Source: a virus | Length of the DNA: 38,110 nt | Virus record (IMG/VR): IMGVR_UViG_3300021141_000027 | Location: 1 to 38,110 of that record | Strand: one strand, 5' to 3' | Part shown: positions 6,046-12,484 of the stretch, one piece after another | Layout of the letters: each line of letters opens with the position of its first letter | How positions within the stretch are numbered: the stretch's first letter is position 1 | Translations under genes and position numbers: made by a program | The notes under the pieces: model-generated | Told to the model about the DNA's origin: nothing | The model's database searches: none | Seen by the model: the letters and a program-made list of their open reading frames with translations, nothing else

Positions 6046-6339
6046 ATGATTATTGAAACACCTTATAAGGTCGGTGACATTGTCACTCTCAAGATTCTTG
6101 GCGGAGATGAAGTCGTTGGTCGACTCTCCGATGTGGACCGTTCACAGGGCGTGTACACGATCAGCAAGCCGCATGCGGTTATGATGGGTCAGCAAGGTTT
6201 TGGTCTTGCACCGTACGTCCTGACTGCTGGTCCGGACTATAAGATTGAGTTCGTCCATGCACATGTCATCTGTGTCGTCAAAACCTTCGATGCCGTTGCC
6301 AAGGAATACATCAAGCAAACTACTGGGATTTTGGTATAA
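6046..6339 (+). CDS. Sm/LSm-like small beta-barrel protein (97 aa)
   Basis: The N-terminal pattern VGDIVTLKILGGDEVVGRLSD, followed by an ISKPHAVMM strand and GLAPYVLTAGPDYKIEF, resembles the Sm-like small proteins common in T4-like marine phages (GxxxxxLxxGxEixgxl, then a second Sm-like strand). Such folds bind RNA or form rings, but no binding residues can be assigned here. The ATG follows AAGGAAACATT. The stop overlaps the next ATG (TAATG). The fold assignment is by pattern only. Confidence 0.75.
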   Translation: MIIETPYKVGDIVTLKILGGDEVVGRLSDVDRSQGVYTISKPHAVMMGQQGFGLAPYVLTAGPDYKIEFVHAHVICVVKTFDAVAKEYIKQTTGILV

Positions 6340-6479
6340 TGGAAAACAAGCACGTGAACGTACAGGCAGGTATGGGATGGATCGGTTGGTTCTTCATTCT
6401 GTTCTGGAACTTTGGTGACAACAAGATGGATCTGTACGATGCACTGTACAGCTTCCTGACCTCTGGAGTCGTGCAATGA
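6339..6479 (+). CDS. Small membrane-type protein (46 aa)
   Basis: The ATG overlaps the previous stop, and the stop overlaps the next ATG (ATGA). After a short polar start, a very hydrophobic aromatic stretch (MGWIGWFFILFWNFG) precedes an amphipathic tail (KMDLYDALYSFLTSG). Coupled spacing on both sides and the membrane-like segment support it as real. Many T4-like phages encode similar miniproteins of unknown role. Confidence 0.7.
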   Translation: MENKHVNVQAGMGWIGWFFILFWNFGDNKMDLYDALYSFLTSGVVQ

Positions 6480-6883
6480 TTATCGAGAACCGTGTAGTAT
6501 GCCACAAGTGTGGAGAAGATATCTTCTCGAAGAACCGTCATGACTTTGTGACTTGTACATGTGGTGCTATCTCGGTTGATGGTGGCCAGGAGTATCTACG
6601 TCGGGTAGGTGCTATCCATAACTTTACTGAACTCAGCTGGGAGCTTCCTGACGAACTGTACAATGCTTGTGCAGCGGCTGTTGAAGATGCTATCAATACC
6701 AACCGCAATAAGTTTGGTATCGCCAATGCTGTGATGCGTAAGCTTCGTGAAGCTGCTCGTGTGGTTGCTGAGCACGAGCAGTATATCCTCGCCAAGAACA
6801 AGCATCTCGATGAGATCATGGTTGGAGAAGCAGATGGAACTTTTAATCGTTATAGAAAGGTCGTAGAATGCGATACTCTTTAG
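6476..6883 (+). CDS. Zinc-finger-type conserved phage protein (135 aa)
   Basis: The N-terminus carries CHKCG (C9, C12) and CTCG (C27, C29), a probable zinc-binding knuckle, then the stretch AISVDGGQEYLRRVG that I associate with a conserved small zinc-binding domain of phage proteins. The remaining two thirds is helical and charged (VMRKLREAARVVAEHEQYI). Overlaps its neighbours by 4 and 16 nt. Molecular role unknown. Confidence 0.8.
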   Translation: MIIENRVVCHKCGEDIFSKNRHDFVTCTCGAISVDGGQEYLRRVGAIHNFTELSWELPDELYNACAAAVEDAINTNRNKFGIANAVMRKLREAARVVAEHEQYILAKNKHLDEIMVGEADGTFNRYRKVVECDTL

Positions 6884-7170
6884 AACGCGAAGGCGATGGT
6901 GCTGGTGATCGAGGCGGCATGAGTGATGCCATTACTCCTATTTGGGACGAAAACCATAAACTAATAGATAAAATTATCGAAAATAACGCTCGGCCAAAAG
7001 TAGGTGCGGCGATGAGAGTTGGCTCAATTTATGCTCGTAGCTACGATCATCACGACTGGTGGATGACTACGCCTATCACAGAGATCCTTGAAGAACACAC
7101 CAGGGAAGATGGTGCAGAGTATGTTCGGTTTAAGACGCGTAACTCGATCTATATATGGAGATGTCAGTGA
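6868..7170 (+). CDS. Small protein, unknown function (100 aa)
   Basis: The ATG follows GAAAGGTCGTAG inside the end of the previous gene. The N-terminus is Gly/Asp-rich (EREGDGAGDRGGMSD). The C-terminal half looks like a beta domain with several aromatic residues (YDHHDWWMTTPITEIL). No family recognised. Ends in a GTGA overlap with the next start. Confidence 0.7.
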   Translation: MRYSLEREGDGAGDRGGMSDAITPIWDENHKLIDKIIENNARPKVGAAMRVGSIYARSYDHHDWWMTTPITEILEEHTREDGAEYVRFKTRNSIYIWRCQ

Positions 7171-7403
7171 ATCTTGAGACTGAGGCATATGAAGGAGAGT
7201 TGCGTAAACTGCGTCAAGTTTACGCAATGGTCAAGCACATCGGCCTTATAGAAAAACTTGGTGGCATCTACTTCATCTGTGGTGAAAGCGGCGCCAAAGA
7301 CGACAATGACCTTCCCGATAACATCTATATTTGTCCGGCATATGGATGTGATTGGTTTCAAGTATATGAAAAAACGGACAAATCTTTTGGACCTGAATGG
7401 TAG
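7167..7403 (+). CDS. Small protein with Cys-containing C-terminus (78 aa)
   Basis: GTG at 7167 is preferred because GGAG lies 6 bp upstream and the start overlaps the preceding stop (GTGA); an in-frame ATG at 7155 has no ribosome site. The N-terminal half is helical (GELRKLRQVYAMVKHIGLIEKL). The C-terminal part contains IYFICGESG and ICPAYGCDWF, which might bind a metal through three Cys. No family recognised. Confidence 0.65.
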   Translation: MNLETEAYEGELRKLRQVYAMVKHIGLIEKLGGIYFICGESGAKDDNDLPDNIYICPAYGCDWFQVYEKTDKSFGPEW

Positions 7404-7413
7404 GAGAATGAAT

Positions 7414-7656
7414 ATGAAGCATACTATTGAACTTGACCACGAAACTGTCGACCAGATTGTAGTCGATACACTCTTTCAGACTCGCTCTGGTTTGCTTGAG
7501 GACTACATTAAGGGCACGACTGCAGTGTTTGACTTTAACCCAACTGAAGATCGCAAGCAGATTGGCGAAATGATCAAGGCGATTGAAAAGGTCATCGATT
7601 GGCACTCGATTCCTGGTACCGTAGAATTCGATGAACTGCCCACCTTCGATGCCTAA
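7414..7656 (+). CDS. Small protein, unknown function (80 aa)
   Basis: ATG at 7414 with TAGGAG 7 bp upstream; the frame is open further up inside the previous gene. The product starts MKHTIELDHETVDQIVVDTL and continues as charged helices with an IKAIEKVIDWHSIPG segment. The MKHTIELDHE-type start is common among short phage proteins of unknown role. Confidence 0.75.
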   Translation: MKHTIELDHETVDQIVVDTLFQTRSGLLEDYIKGTTAVFDFNPTEDRKQIGEMIKAIEKVIDWHSIPGTVEFDELPTFDA

Positions 7657-8029
7657 GTATCTTGTAGAAACCATTAGCGTATTCCGACTGCGCTATGTCG
7701 TTGAGGCAGAGTGTGCTGAACACGCTAAGGATGAAGTTAGCATGAACTTTGATGGCAAATTTCATGAGTTTTCACAACTTCATATTGATGAGATGATTAC
7801 ATCTGCTCGTGAGATTGATACCAAAGAGTATCTGTGTCTATACGATGAGGACAACCCACACTTCAAAGACTGGACTGATGAACAGAAACTTGGATGGGTC
7901 AATGTAATCGATTACAACAAACCGAATCCGGAATTAAAGGAAATCGATCCTAGCCAACGTGACTGGGAATATGATGGAGCCGGTATCAAGGTCTGGAAAG
8001 GCACAAATGATCGTTATGTCAAGCCATAA
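7649..8029 (+). CDS. Conserved-type small protein, unknown function (126 aa)
   Basis: ATG at 7649 (MPKYLVETISVFRLRYVVEAE) is preferred; an in-frame ATG at 7631 only adds five residues. Neither has a strong ribosome site, and the gene overlaps the previous one by 8 nt. The protein is acidic, with a ferredoxin-like alternation at its N-terminus and a Trp-rich C-terminus (WEYDGAGIKVWKG). No family recognised. Confidence 0.75.
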   Translation: MPKYLVETISVFRLRYVVEAECAEHAKDEVSMNFDGKFHEFSQLHIDEMITSAREIDTKEYLCLYDEDNPHFKDWTDEQKLGWVNVIDYNKPNPELKEIDPSQRDWEYDGAGIKVWKGTNDRYVKP

Positions 8030-8144
8030 TTATCTTTTCATCTTCATCATTTTGTTGTGTACATTAACTAGCTATTTGATTATAACTAATAAGAGTACTG
8101 ATGAAGAACGTGATGAAATGTTGAATGGTAAGGATTGGTTTTGA
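8016..8144 (+). CDS. Single-pass membrane miniprotein (42 aa)
   Basis: The ATG is inside the end of the previous gene. The product is one transmembrane segment (YLFIFIILLCTLTSYLII) followed by a charged tail (STDEERDEMLNGKDW). It overlaps the next start by 4 nt (TTGA). The ribosome site is weak, so translation is probable rather than certain. An early promoter sequence lies inside it at 8057. Confidence 0.55.
   Translation: MSSHNYLFIFIILLCTLTSYLIITNKSTDEERDEMLNGKDWF
8057..8086 (+). promoter_or_regulatory. Early-type promoter inside the 42-aa ORF
   Basis: GTGTAC (8057-8062), 18 bp, TATAAC (8081-8086). The -35 context TTGTTGTGTACATTA matches the family. It would drive the glycosylase-like gene at 8141. 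Confidence 0.55.
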
Positions 8145-8671
8145 ATATTTTCTATCTACATGAAGATCCCCGACAGTGTGCGGAGTGGATGGTAGACAAG
8201 CATGTTGTCAAGATGATTCTTGAGACTGCTCAACTACTATCCACTGCTCATCGCGTACTTGACGGTGTCATGTTTATCGATACATCTGGCGCACGCAAGA
8301 AAAAGGTATACAAACTAAATGATGACCGTGATTTCATTCTCTATAGTGCTACTCATATCAATCATCCAAGTGCTATTTGGGCAAGACAGGCAGTGGAAAA
8401 CTATAACTGGCTGGTCGATCATCTCTTTGCTCTCGGCACTGAGTATACTTACCGTTATGGTAAGCAACACGCAACTATAACCAAGCTCGGTGTTCCCATT
8501 GCATCTCCTCCACTGAACCTTAAAGAGTGGGATATGACTCCTATGCCTTCGTGTATGGATGTGCAATACAAGATAGGCGATGAGCCTATTGCTAACTACC
8601 GTAATTACTATAGGTATGGTAAGGCCTCTATGCATAAGTGGAAGAACCGTGAAACTCCAGATTGGATTTAA
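8141..8671 (+). CDS. Pyrimidine-dimer-glycosylase-like conserved phage protein (176 aa)
   Basis: TTG at 8141 is chosen: AAGGA lies 7 bp upstream, it overlaps the preceding stop, and it gives the family-type start MNIFYL. The N-terminal block CAEWMVDKHVVKMILETAQ followed by LLSTAHRVLDG matches a family in T4-like phages that is often annotated as pyrimidine dimer DNA glycosylase (PF03013-like). A second block is HPSAIWARQAVENYNWL. Whether this branch has glycosylase/lyase activity is not shown by the sequence. It would act in repair of UV-damaged DNA if so. Confidence 0.85.
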   Translation: MNIFYLHEDPRQCAEWMVDKHVVKMILETAQLLSTAHRVLDGVMFIDTSGARKKKVYKLNDDRDFILYSATHINHPSAIWARQAVENYNWLVDHLFALGTEYTYRYGKQHATITKLGVPIASPPLNLKEWDMTPMPSCMDVQYKIGDEPIANYRNYYRYGKASMHKWKNRETPDWI

Positions 8672-8679
8672 TATAAATA
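8672..8679 (+). promoter_or_regulatory. T4-type late promoter for the 8715 gene
   Basis: TATAAATA in the short gap after the 8141 gene, 36 bp before an ATG with a GGAG site. Confidence 0.75.
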
Positions 8680-8714
8680 AAACATATTAAAGCCTACCAC
8701 TATGGAGATTACTA

Positions 8715-9062
8715 ATGTCAACTGAGAACTACGCAAAATACATTTCTGAACAAATCAACAAAGAAAAAGTGCGCGGGTTTACTAATATTTCAATCAATGA
8801 GGGCCTAGAACTTTCTCTAGCTCTAAAAGAATCAAAATATGAATTTGACGTTTCTGGTGAACATGGCAATGCTGCGGTTGACAAGCTTGTAAAGCATGCT
8901 AATTCAAAAGGAATTAAAGCAAAGGTCCATACTTACGATGGCCCAGGCGGCGGCAATCCAGTAATTCATCTTAGCCACAAAGATCCAAAAGTTGTGCATG
9001 CCTATGCTAAAAAGCATATTAATCCAGATGTAGATCTTAGTAATCATAAAATTAATGAATAA
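8715..9062 (+). CDS. Late protein, unknown function (115 aa)
   Basis: ATG behind TGGAGATTACTA, under its own late promoter and closed by the terminator at 9085, so it is a single-gene late unit. The N-terminal helix (YAKYISEQINKEKVRGFTN) is followed by a His/Lys-rich alpha-beta domain (VDKLVKHANSKGIKAKVHTYD, GGGNPVIHLSHKDPK). The codons are AT-rich. No family recognised; a virion or head-associated protein is possible from its late expression. Confidence 0.75.
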   Translation: MSTENYAKYISEQINKEKVRGFTNISINEGLELSLALKESKYEFDVSGEHGNAAVDKLVKHANSKGIKAKVHTYDGPGGGNPVIHLSHKDPKVVHAYAKKHINPDVDLSNHKINE

Positions 9063-9084
9063 ATTTTTGTTATAGTTTTGATAC

Positions 9085-9124
9085 AAACCGGCCCGGTAGC
9101 AATACTTGGGCCGGTTTTCTTTTG
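9085..9124 (+). terminator. Rho-independent terminator
   Basis: Ten-bp perfect stem AAACCGGCCC (9085-9094) / GGGCCGGTTT (9108-9117), 13-nt loop, followed by a T-rich tail to 9124. Confidence 0.92.
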
Positions 9125-9127
9125 TCT

Positions 9128-9135
9128 AATAAATA
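9128..9135 (+). promoter_or_regulatory. Variant late promoter (AATAAATA)
   Basis: One base off TATAAATA, placed just after the terminator and 19 bp before the ATG of the 9154 gene with an AAAGGAG site between. The position is right for a late promoter, but the first base is changed. Confidence 0.5.
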
Positions 9136-9153
9136 GACGAAAGGAGTTATTTT

Positions 9154-9903
9154 ATGGCCGCTCAACAAGGTTTTCAATACGAGATAAATGCAAGTGATTT
9201 ATTAAAAAAGTATAATATAGTCCCTAAAAATTTTGTGCCAGCGGGTGCAGGCCACGATCAACCAGATCTTATTATTTCTAAAAATGGAAAAACATCCGGT
9301 TGCGAGCTTAAAATATCTGCAGCATCTGCAGGTTCTCTTGTCATAAAATATGATTCTTCAGACAAACAAAATCCATGGAAATTTGGAGATATTAAATCCA
9401 CTGATGATGAAAAATTATTCATTAAAGATCTAGCATACGAAGTAGGTGTATTTGATATTATTAAAAAACAATGGTCTGAAAAACCAGCAAAACGTGATAA
9501 AGATGATGAATGGAAAGCTTTTTTTGGTAATATGTCTAATAGAGAAATGTATGAAAGAGATAAAGTTCTATTCAAAGACATTAAAGGATCTATACCTGCT
9601 ACAAAGATTGAAGACTATTATGTAAAGAAAGATACTTATTATGTAAACGTAGGAACCCATGGATTCTATCTTATGGGTAGAAGCAATCCGCTCAAGTTTA
9701 AAGATGTTCCAAGATTCGGTACAGCAGCAAATGCAACTTACAGAGCCCGCGTTCAGTACAAAGGCGGTGGTAATTACCAGTTTACGTTTGAAATGCAATT
9801 TAGCATTCCATCTGCCAAAAAATCGCCGTTCAACATTGCTCCCGTGGATGGTAAGTCGGTTAAAATTATCGAAAAAAATTTGAACCTGGCATGCTTTTTA
9901 TAG
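9154..9903 (+). CDS. PD-(D/E)XK superfamily nuclease-like late protein (249 aa)
   Basis: The N-terminal domain shows the nuclease core: E10 in the first helix, P37-D38 in QPDLIISKNG, and E51-L52-K53 in GCELKISAASAGS, the spacing of PD-(D/E)XK enzymes. GFQYE near the N-terminus and VPAGAGHDQPDL are, from memory, shared with proteins of T4-like phages. The central and C-terminal parts (DYYVKKDTYYVNVGTHGFYL, RARVQYKGGGNYQFTFEMQF) are beta-rich and may bind DNA. It is preceded by a terminator and a late-type promoter, so expression late in infection is likely. AT-rich codons suggest separate acquisition. Substrate unknown; head-associated or DNA-processing roles are possible. Confidence 0.8.
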   Translation: MAAQQGFQYEINASDLLKKYNIVPKNFVPAGAGHDQPDLIISKNGKTSGCELKISAASAGSLVIKYDSSDKQNPWKFGDIKSTDDEKLFIKDLAYEVGVFDIIKKQWSEKPAKRDKDDEWKAFFGNMSNREMYERDKVLFKDIKGSIPATKIEDYYVKKDTYYVNVGTHGFYLMGRSNPLKFKDVPRFGTAANATYRARVQYKGGGNYQFTFEMQFSIPSAKKSPFNIAPVDGKSVKIIEKNLNLACFL

Positions 9904-9932
9904 TGTACATTATTTCGAAAACGTTGTAGGAT
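9903..9932 (+). promoter_or_regulatory. Early-type promoter directly abutting the HAD gene start
   Basis: GTGTAC (9903-9908), 18 bp, TAGGAT (9927-9932). The start codon follows the -10 by only 5 bases, so a transcript from here would be leaderless, and the ribosome site AGGA lies in the -10. Confidence 0.5.
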
Positions 9933-9937
9933 GAACC

Positions 9938-10543
9938 ATGATAAAGAAACGATTCAGAGAGTTCATTGGTGCAGGTACCCTTACGATATTCGATATCGAT
10001 GAGACGCTGTTCCATACAAAGGCCAAGGTTGCTGTCATGAAGGATGGCAAGGTTGTCCGTATGCTAGATAACCAGGAGTTCAATACCTACAAGCGGCAGG
10101 ATGGTGAAACGTACGACTATGGCGAGTTTGCCAACGCTGAGGTGTTTCGTAAGACATCGACGCCGATTGCTCGCATGGTTGCCAAGGCTAAGATCATATT
10201 TGCCAACTCTAAGAAGAATCCACACAGTCGCGTGATCATCTGCACCGCTCGTGCCGATTTTGATAACAAGGATATCTTCCTACAGACGTTCCGTGACCAT
10301 GGTCTTCCTATCGACCAGATCCATGTTGAACGGGCTGGCAACCTCAAGATCGACTCATCGGCTGAGGCCAAGAAGATCATCTTTCGGAAATATATAAATA
10401 CTAAAAACTACGTAAAGCTTAGGTTGTTTGACGATGCTCCTAGCAATCTTCATGCATTCCTTTCATTGAAGAATGAATATCCTGATATTACGTTTGAGGC
10501 GTATTTTGTAAATTCTGATGGATCGGTAAAAACAGTACGATGA
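9938..10543 (+). CDS. HAD-superfamily phosphatase (201 aa)
   Basis: The HAD motif I is FDIDETLF with nucleophile D19 and acid D21. Motif II is IICTARADF near residue 100. Motif III Lys is in the AEAKKIIFRK region, and motif IV is LFDDAPSN near residue 164. A short alpha cap containing the DYGEFANAEVF segment sits between motifs I and II. The fold resembles the phosphatase half of T4 polynucleotide kinase, but no kinase domain is present. The N-terminus KKRFREFIGA resembles the head-targeting-like F-x-x-F-I motif of its neighbours. It overlaps the next small ORF by 4 nt. Substrate (nucleotide, polynucleotide end or sugar phosphate) is unknown. Confidence 0.88.
   Translation: MIKKRFREFIGAGTLTIFDIDETLFHTKAKVAVMKDGKVVRMLDNQEFNTYKRQDGETYDYGEFANAEVFRKTSTPIARMVAKAKIIFANSKKNPHSRVIICTARADFDNKDIFLQTFRDHGLPIDQIHVERAGNLKIDSSAEAKKIIFRKYINTKNYVKLRLFDDAPSNLHAFLSLKNEYPDITFEAYFVNSDGSVKTVR
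10393..10400 (+). promoter_or_regulatory. Late promoter inside the HAD gene
   Basis: TATAAATA within AT-rich coding DNA (residues KYIN), about 140 bp before the 10540 ORF. It could provide late transcription of the ligase-like, nucleotidylyltransferase and virion genes that follow. Confidence 0.5.
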
Positions 10544-10707
10544 AAACATTTAAACATTTTGTCTCTGAACAGCATGTAGACCACAAGGGCAATCCTATTA
10601 CTATGCAAGACATCCGTCTTATAGCTGGTGAAGGAAAACTTTTAAAAAGGACTATTAAACAAGCTATTGATGTAATTAAAAAGCATCGCATGAAGAGAAA
10701 CCCATAA
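10540..10707 (+). CDS. Small late protein with capsid-targeting-like N-terminus (55 aa)
   Basis: ATGA overlap with the HAD gene and TAATG overlap with the next gene make translation very likely. It begins MKTFKHFVSEQ, resembling the T4 internal-protein targeting sequence (MKTYQEFIAEA), and continues as a basic helical tail (KRTIKQAIDVIKKHRMKRNP). A 55-aa basic protein with such a start could be an internal head protein; this is inference. Confidence 0.75.
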   Translation: MKTFKHFVSEQHVDHKGNPITMQDIRLIAGEGKLLKRTIKQAIDVIKKHRMKRNP

Positions 10708-11876
10708 TGACCACATTTAAAGATTTCCTAGCAGAAGAAGCCAGTGAAGAGAAGCTTAAGCATCTCGAACACGCCGAAGACCACGTGATTCATGGTGGTT
10801 CGGCTGGTTTCTCACATGCTTACCATAACCTGAAGGATGTGCATGACCGCCTAACCGGCAAGGAGAATGCAACCAAGGTGACCATGAAGTATGATGGTTC
10901 GCCTTCGGTTATCTTTGGTACTAATCCTGAGAATGGTAAGTTCTTCGTTGCTACTAAGTCTGCATTCAACAAGAATCCCAAGATCAACTACACGCCTGAA
11001 GATATTGAGAAGAACCATGGACACGCTCCTGGTCTTGTAGAGAAGCTGAAGGCTGCACTGGAACACCTGCCTAAGACGACTCCTAAGAAGGGTGTCTACC
11101 AAGGTGACATCATGCATACTAAGGGTGATGTTCAGGTCCATGGTAGCAAGGTAAAGTTTACGCCAAATACGATCACATATGGTGCAGATAAGAACTCGGA
11201 ACATGGCAAGGCCGCATTAAATTCTCACATTGGTGTTGCTGTTCATACTGCATACAAGGGTAAGACCATGCAGGATATGAAAGCGCAATATGCACCTGAA
11301 TTAAAATCATTTAAAAAGCACAAAGATGTCCATCTGATCTCTACTGAACACCCTCTTGATAAGATGGATTATGATCCAAAGGATCAGCAAAAGTTCGCTA
11401 AGCATATGAAAGCTGCAGCAACGTTGCATAAGGCGACCAAGGAAGATGCATTTGGTGCAGTTGGTCAACATCAACTTCCATTGAAGACGTACATCAATAG
11501 CACGATTCGCAATGGCACCAATCCTAGTATCAGTGGTTATAACCAACATTTGGCTGCATCTCATCAAAAGAAGATTGATACCGTAAAGTCTGATAAGGCT
11601 AAGGCGCAAAAGACTGCGTTGGCCCAAGCAGACTTAGATCACGTACAAAAGAATCGCCAAGGTTTCAATCGTATTCTTCAGATGCACCGTCATCTTCAGA
11701 AGGCTAAGAATGTATTAACCAATACGCTGTCATCTAATTCTGAATTTGAACACACAATTAATGGTAAGAAAACAAAGCCAGAGGGATTTGTTGCAGTAAG
11801 ACACAATCGTCCTACTAAGTTTGTTGATCGTCGCGAGTTCTCGGCTGCGAACTTCAATAAGGATAAATCACTATGA
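10707..11876 (+). CDS. KxDG ligase-like nucleotidyltransferase, late (389 aa)
   Basis: The motif I lysine of covalent nucleotidyltransferases is visible as MKYDGSPS (K61-x-D63-G64). YQGDIMHTKGD fits motif III, EGFVAVRHN near residue 350 fits motif IV, and the following TKFVDRREF fits motif V. From memory it resembles the phage family DUF6267. The N-terminus MTTFKDFLAEEA matches the capsid-targeting pattern with a gp21-type cleavage context (LAE). A helical insert rich in Lys and Gln lies at about 250-330. It would join or cap nucleic-acid ends through a lysyl-AMP/GMP intermediate if active. It sits between a HAD phosphatase and an HxGH nucleotidylyltransferase. Enzyme class is moderately sure; substrate unknown. 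Confidence 0.78.
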   Translation: MTTFKDFLAEEASEEKLKHLEHAEDHVIHGGSAGFSHAYHNLKDVHDRLTGKENATKVTMKYDGSPSVIFGTNPENGKFFVATKSAFNKNPKINYTPEDIEKNHGHAPGLVEKLKAALEHLPKTTPKKGVYQGDIMHTKGDVQVHGSKVKFTPNTITYGADKNSEHGKAALNSHIGVAVHTAYKGKTMQDMKAQYAPELKSFKKHKDVHLISTEHPLDKMDYDPKDQQKFAKHMKAAATLHKATKEDAFGAVGQHQLPLKTYINSTIRNGTNPSISGYNQHLAASHQKKIDTVKSDKAKAQKTALAQADLDHVQKNRQGFNRILQMHRHLQKAKNVLTNTLSSNSEFEHTINGKKTKPEGFVAVRHNRPTKFVDRREFSAANFNKDKSL

Positions 11877-12484
11877 AGTCAATCCATATAACCCAAGGCA
11901 GATTCAATCCTGTGCATGCTGGTCATGCCATGGTTGTCAAGCATGTGATGGATGCCGCCAAGAAGGAAGGTGCCGATCATAAGATCCTGACTACCGGTAC
12001 ACATGATGCTAAGAAGAATCCACTGACTCCTGAACAGAAGGTCAAGCATCTTAAACGTGCCGTGCCTGGTTCTCATGTAGAGGCTATGGGCAAGGATGCA
12101 CCTACACTACTACATCATATGTCTAAACTACATAAAGCTGGGTATACTCATGTAACGATGCATGTTGGATCTGATCGTGTCAAAGATTTCCACGATCTAT
12201 TGCATAGATACAATGGTGCAGAAGGTAAGCACGGTCACTACAACTTCAATAGCATCAAGGTCAAGTCTGTAGGTGGTGAACGTAAGGAAGGTGGTGGCGG
12301 TATTGAGTCTGCTTCGGGTACTACAATGCGTAAGCATGCTACTGCCGGTGATAAAGAATCTTTCCACAAGATGGCACCATCAGGTATGAGCAAAGCACAC
12401 AAGGATGAGTTATACCATGATGTCCGTAAAGGCATGGGTACAAACGAATCCTTTATCGTAAGATTTAAGAACTGGATTGGTTAA
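11873..12484 (+). CDS. HxGH-motif nucleotidylyltransferase (203 aa)
   Basis: The N-terminal GRFNPVHAGHAMVV contains the HxGH motif (H15-A-G-H18) of the NMN adenylyltransferase / cytidylyltransferase superfamily, and ESASGTTMRKH near residue 145 is the matching (I/A)SxTxxR loop that binds triphosphate. A VGSDRVKDF segment lies between them, as in the family. Such enzymes transfer AMP or CMP to a phosphorylated small molecule such as NMN, phosphopantetheine or a sugar phosphate. ATGA overlap with the ligase-like gene suggests a shared job; making a cofactor such as NAD is possible but unproven. The C-terminus is basic. Confidence 0.85.
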   Translation: MKSIHITQGRFNPVHAGHAMVVKHVMDAAKKEGADHKILTTGTHDAKKNPLTPEQKVKHLKRAVPGSHVEAMGKDAPTLLHHMSKLHKAGYTHVTMHVGSDRVKDFHDLLHRYNGAEGKHGHYNFNSIKVKSVGGERKEGGGGIESASGTTMRKHATAGDKESFHKMAPSGMSKAHKDELYHDVRKGMGTNESFIVRFKNWIG

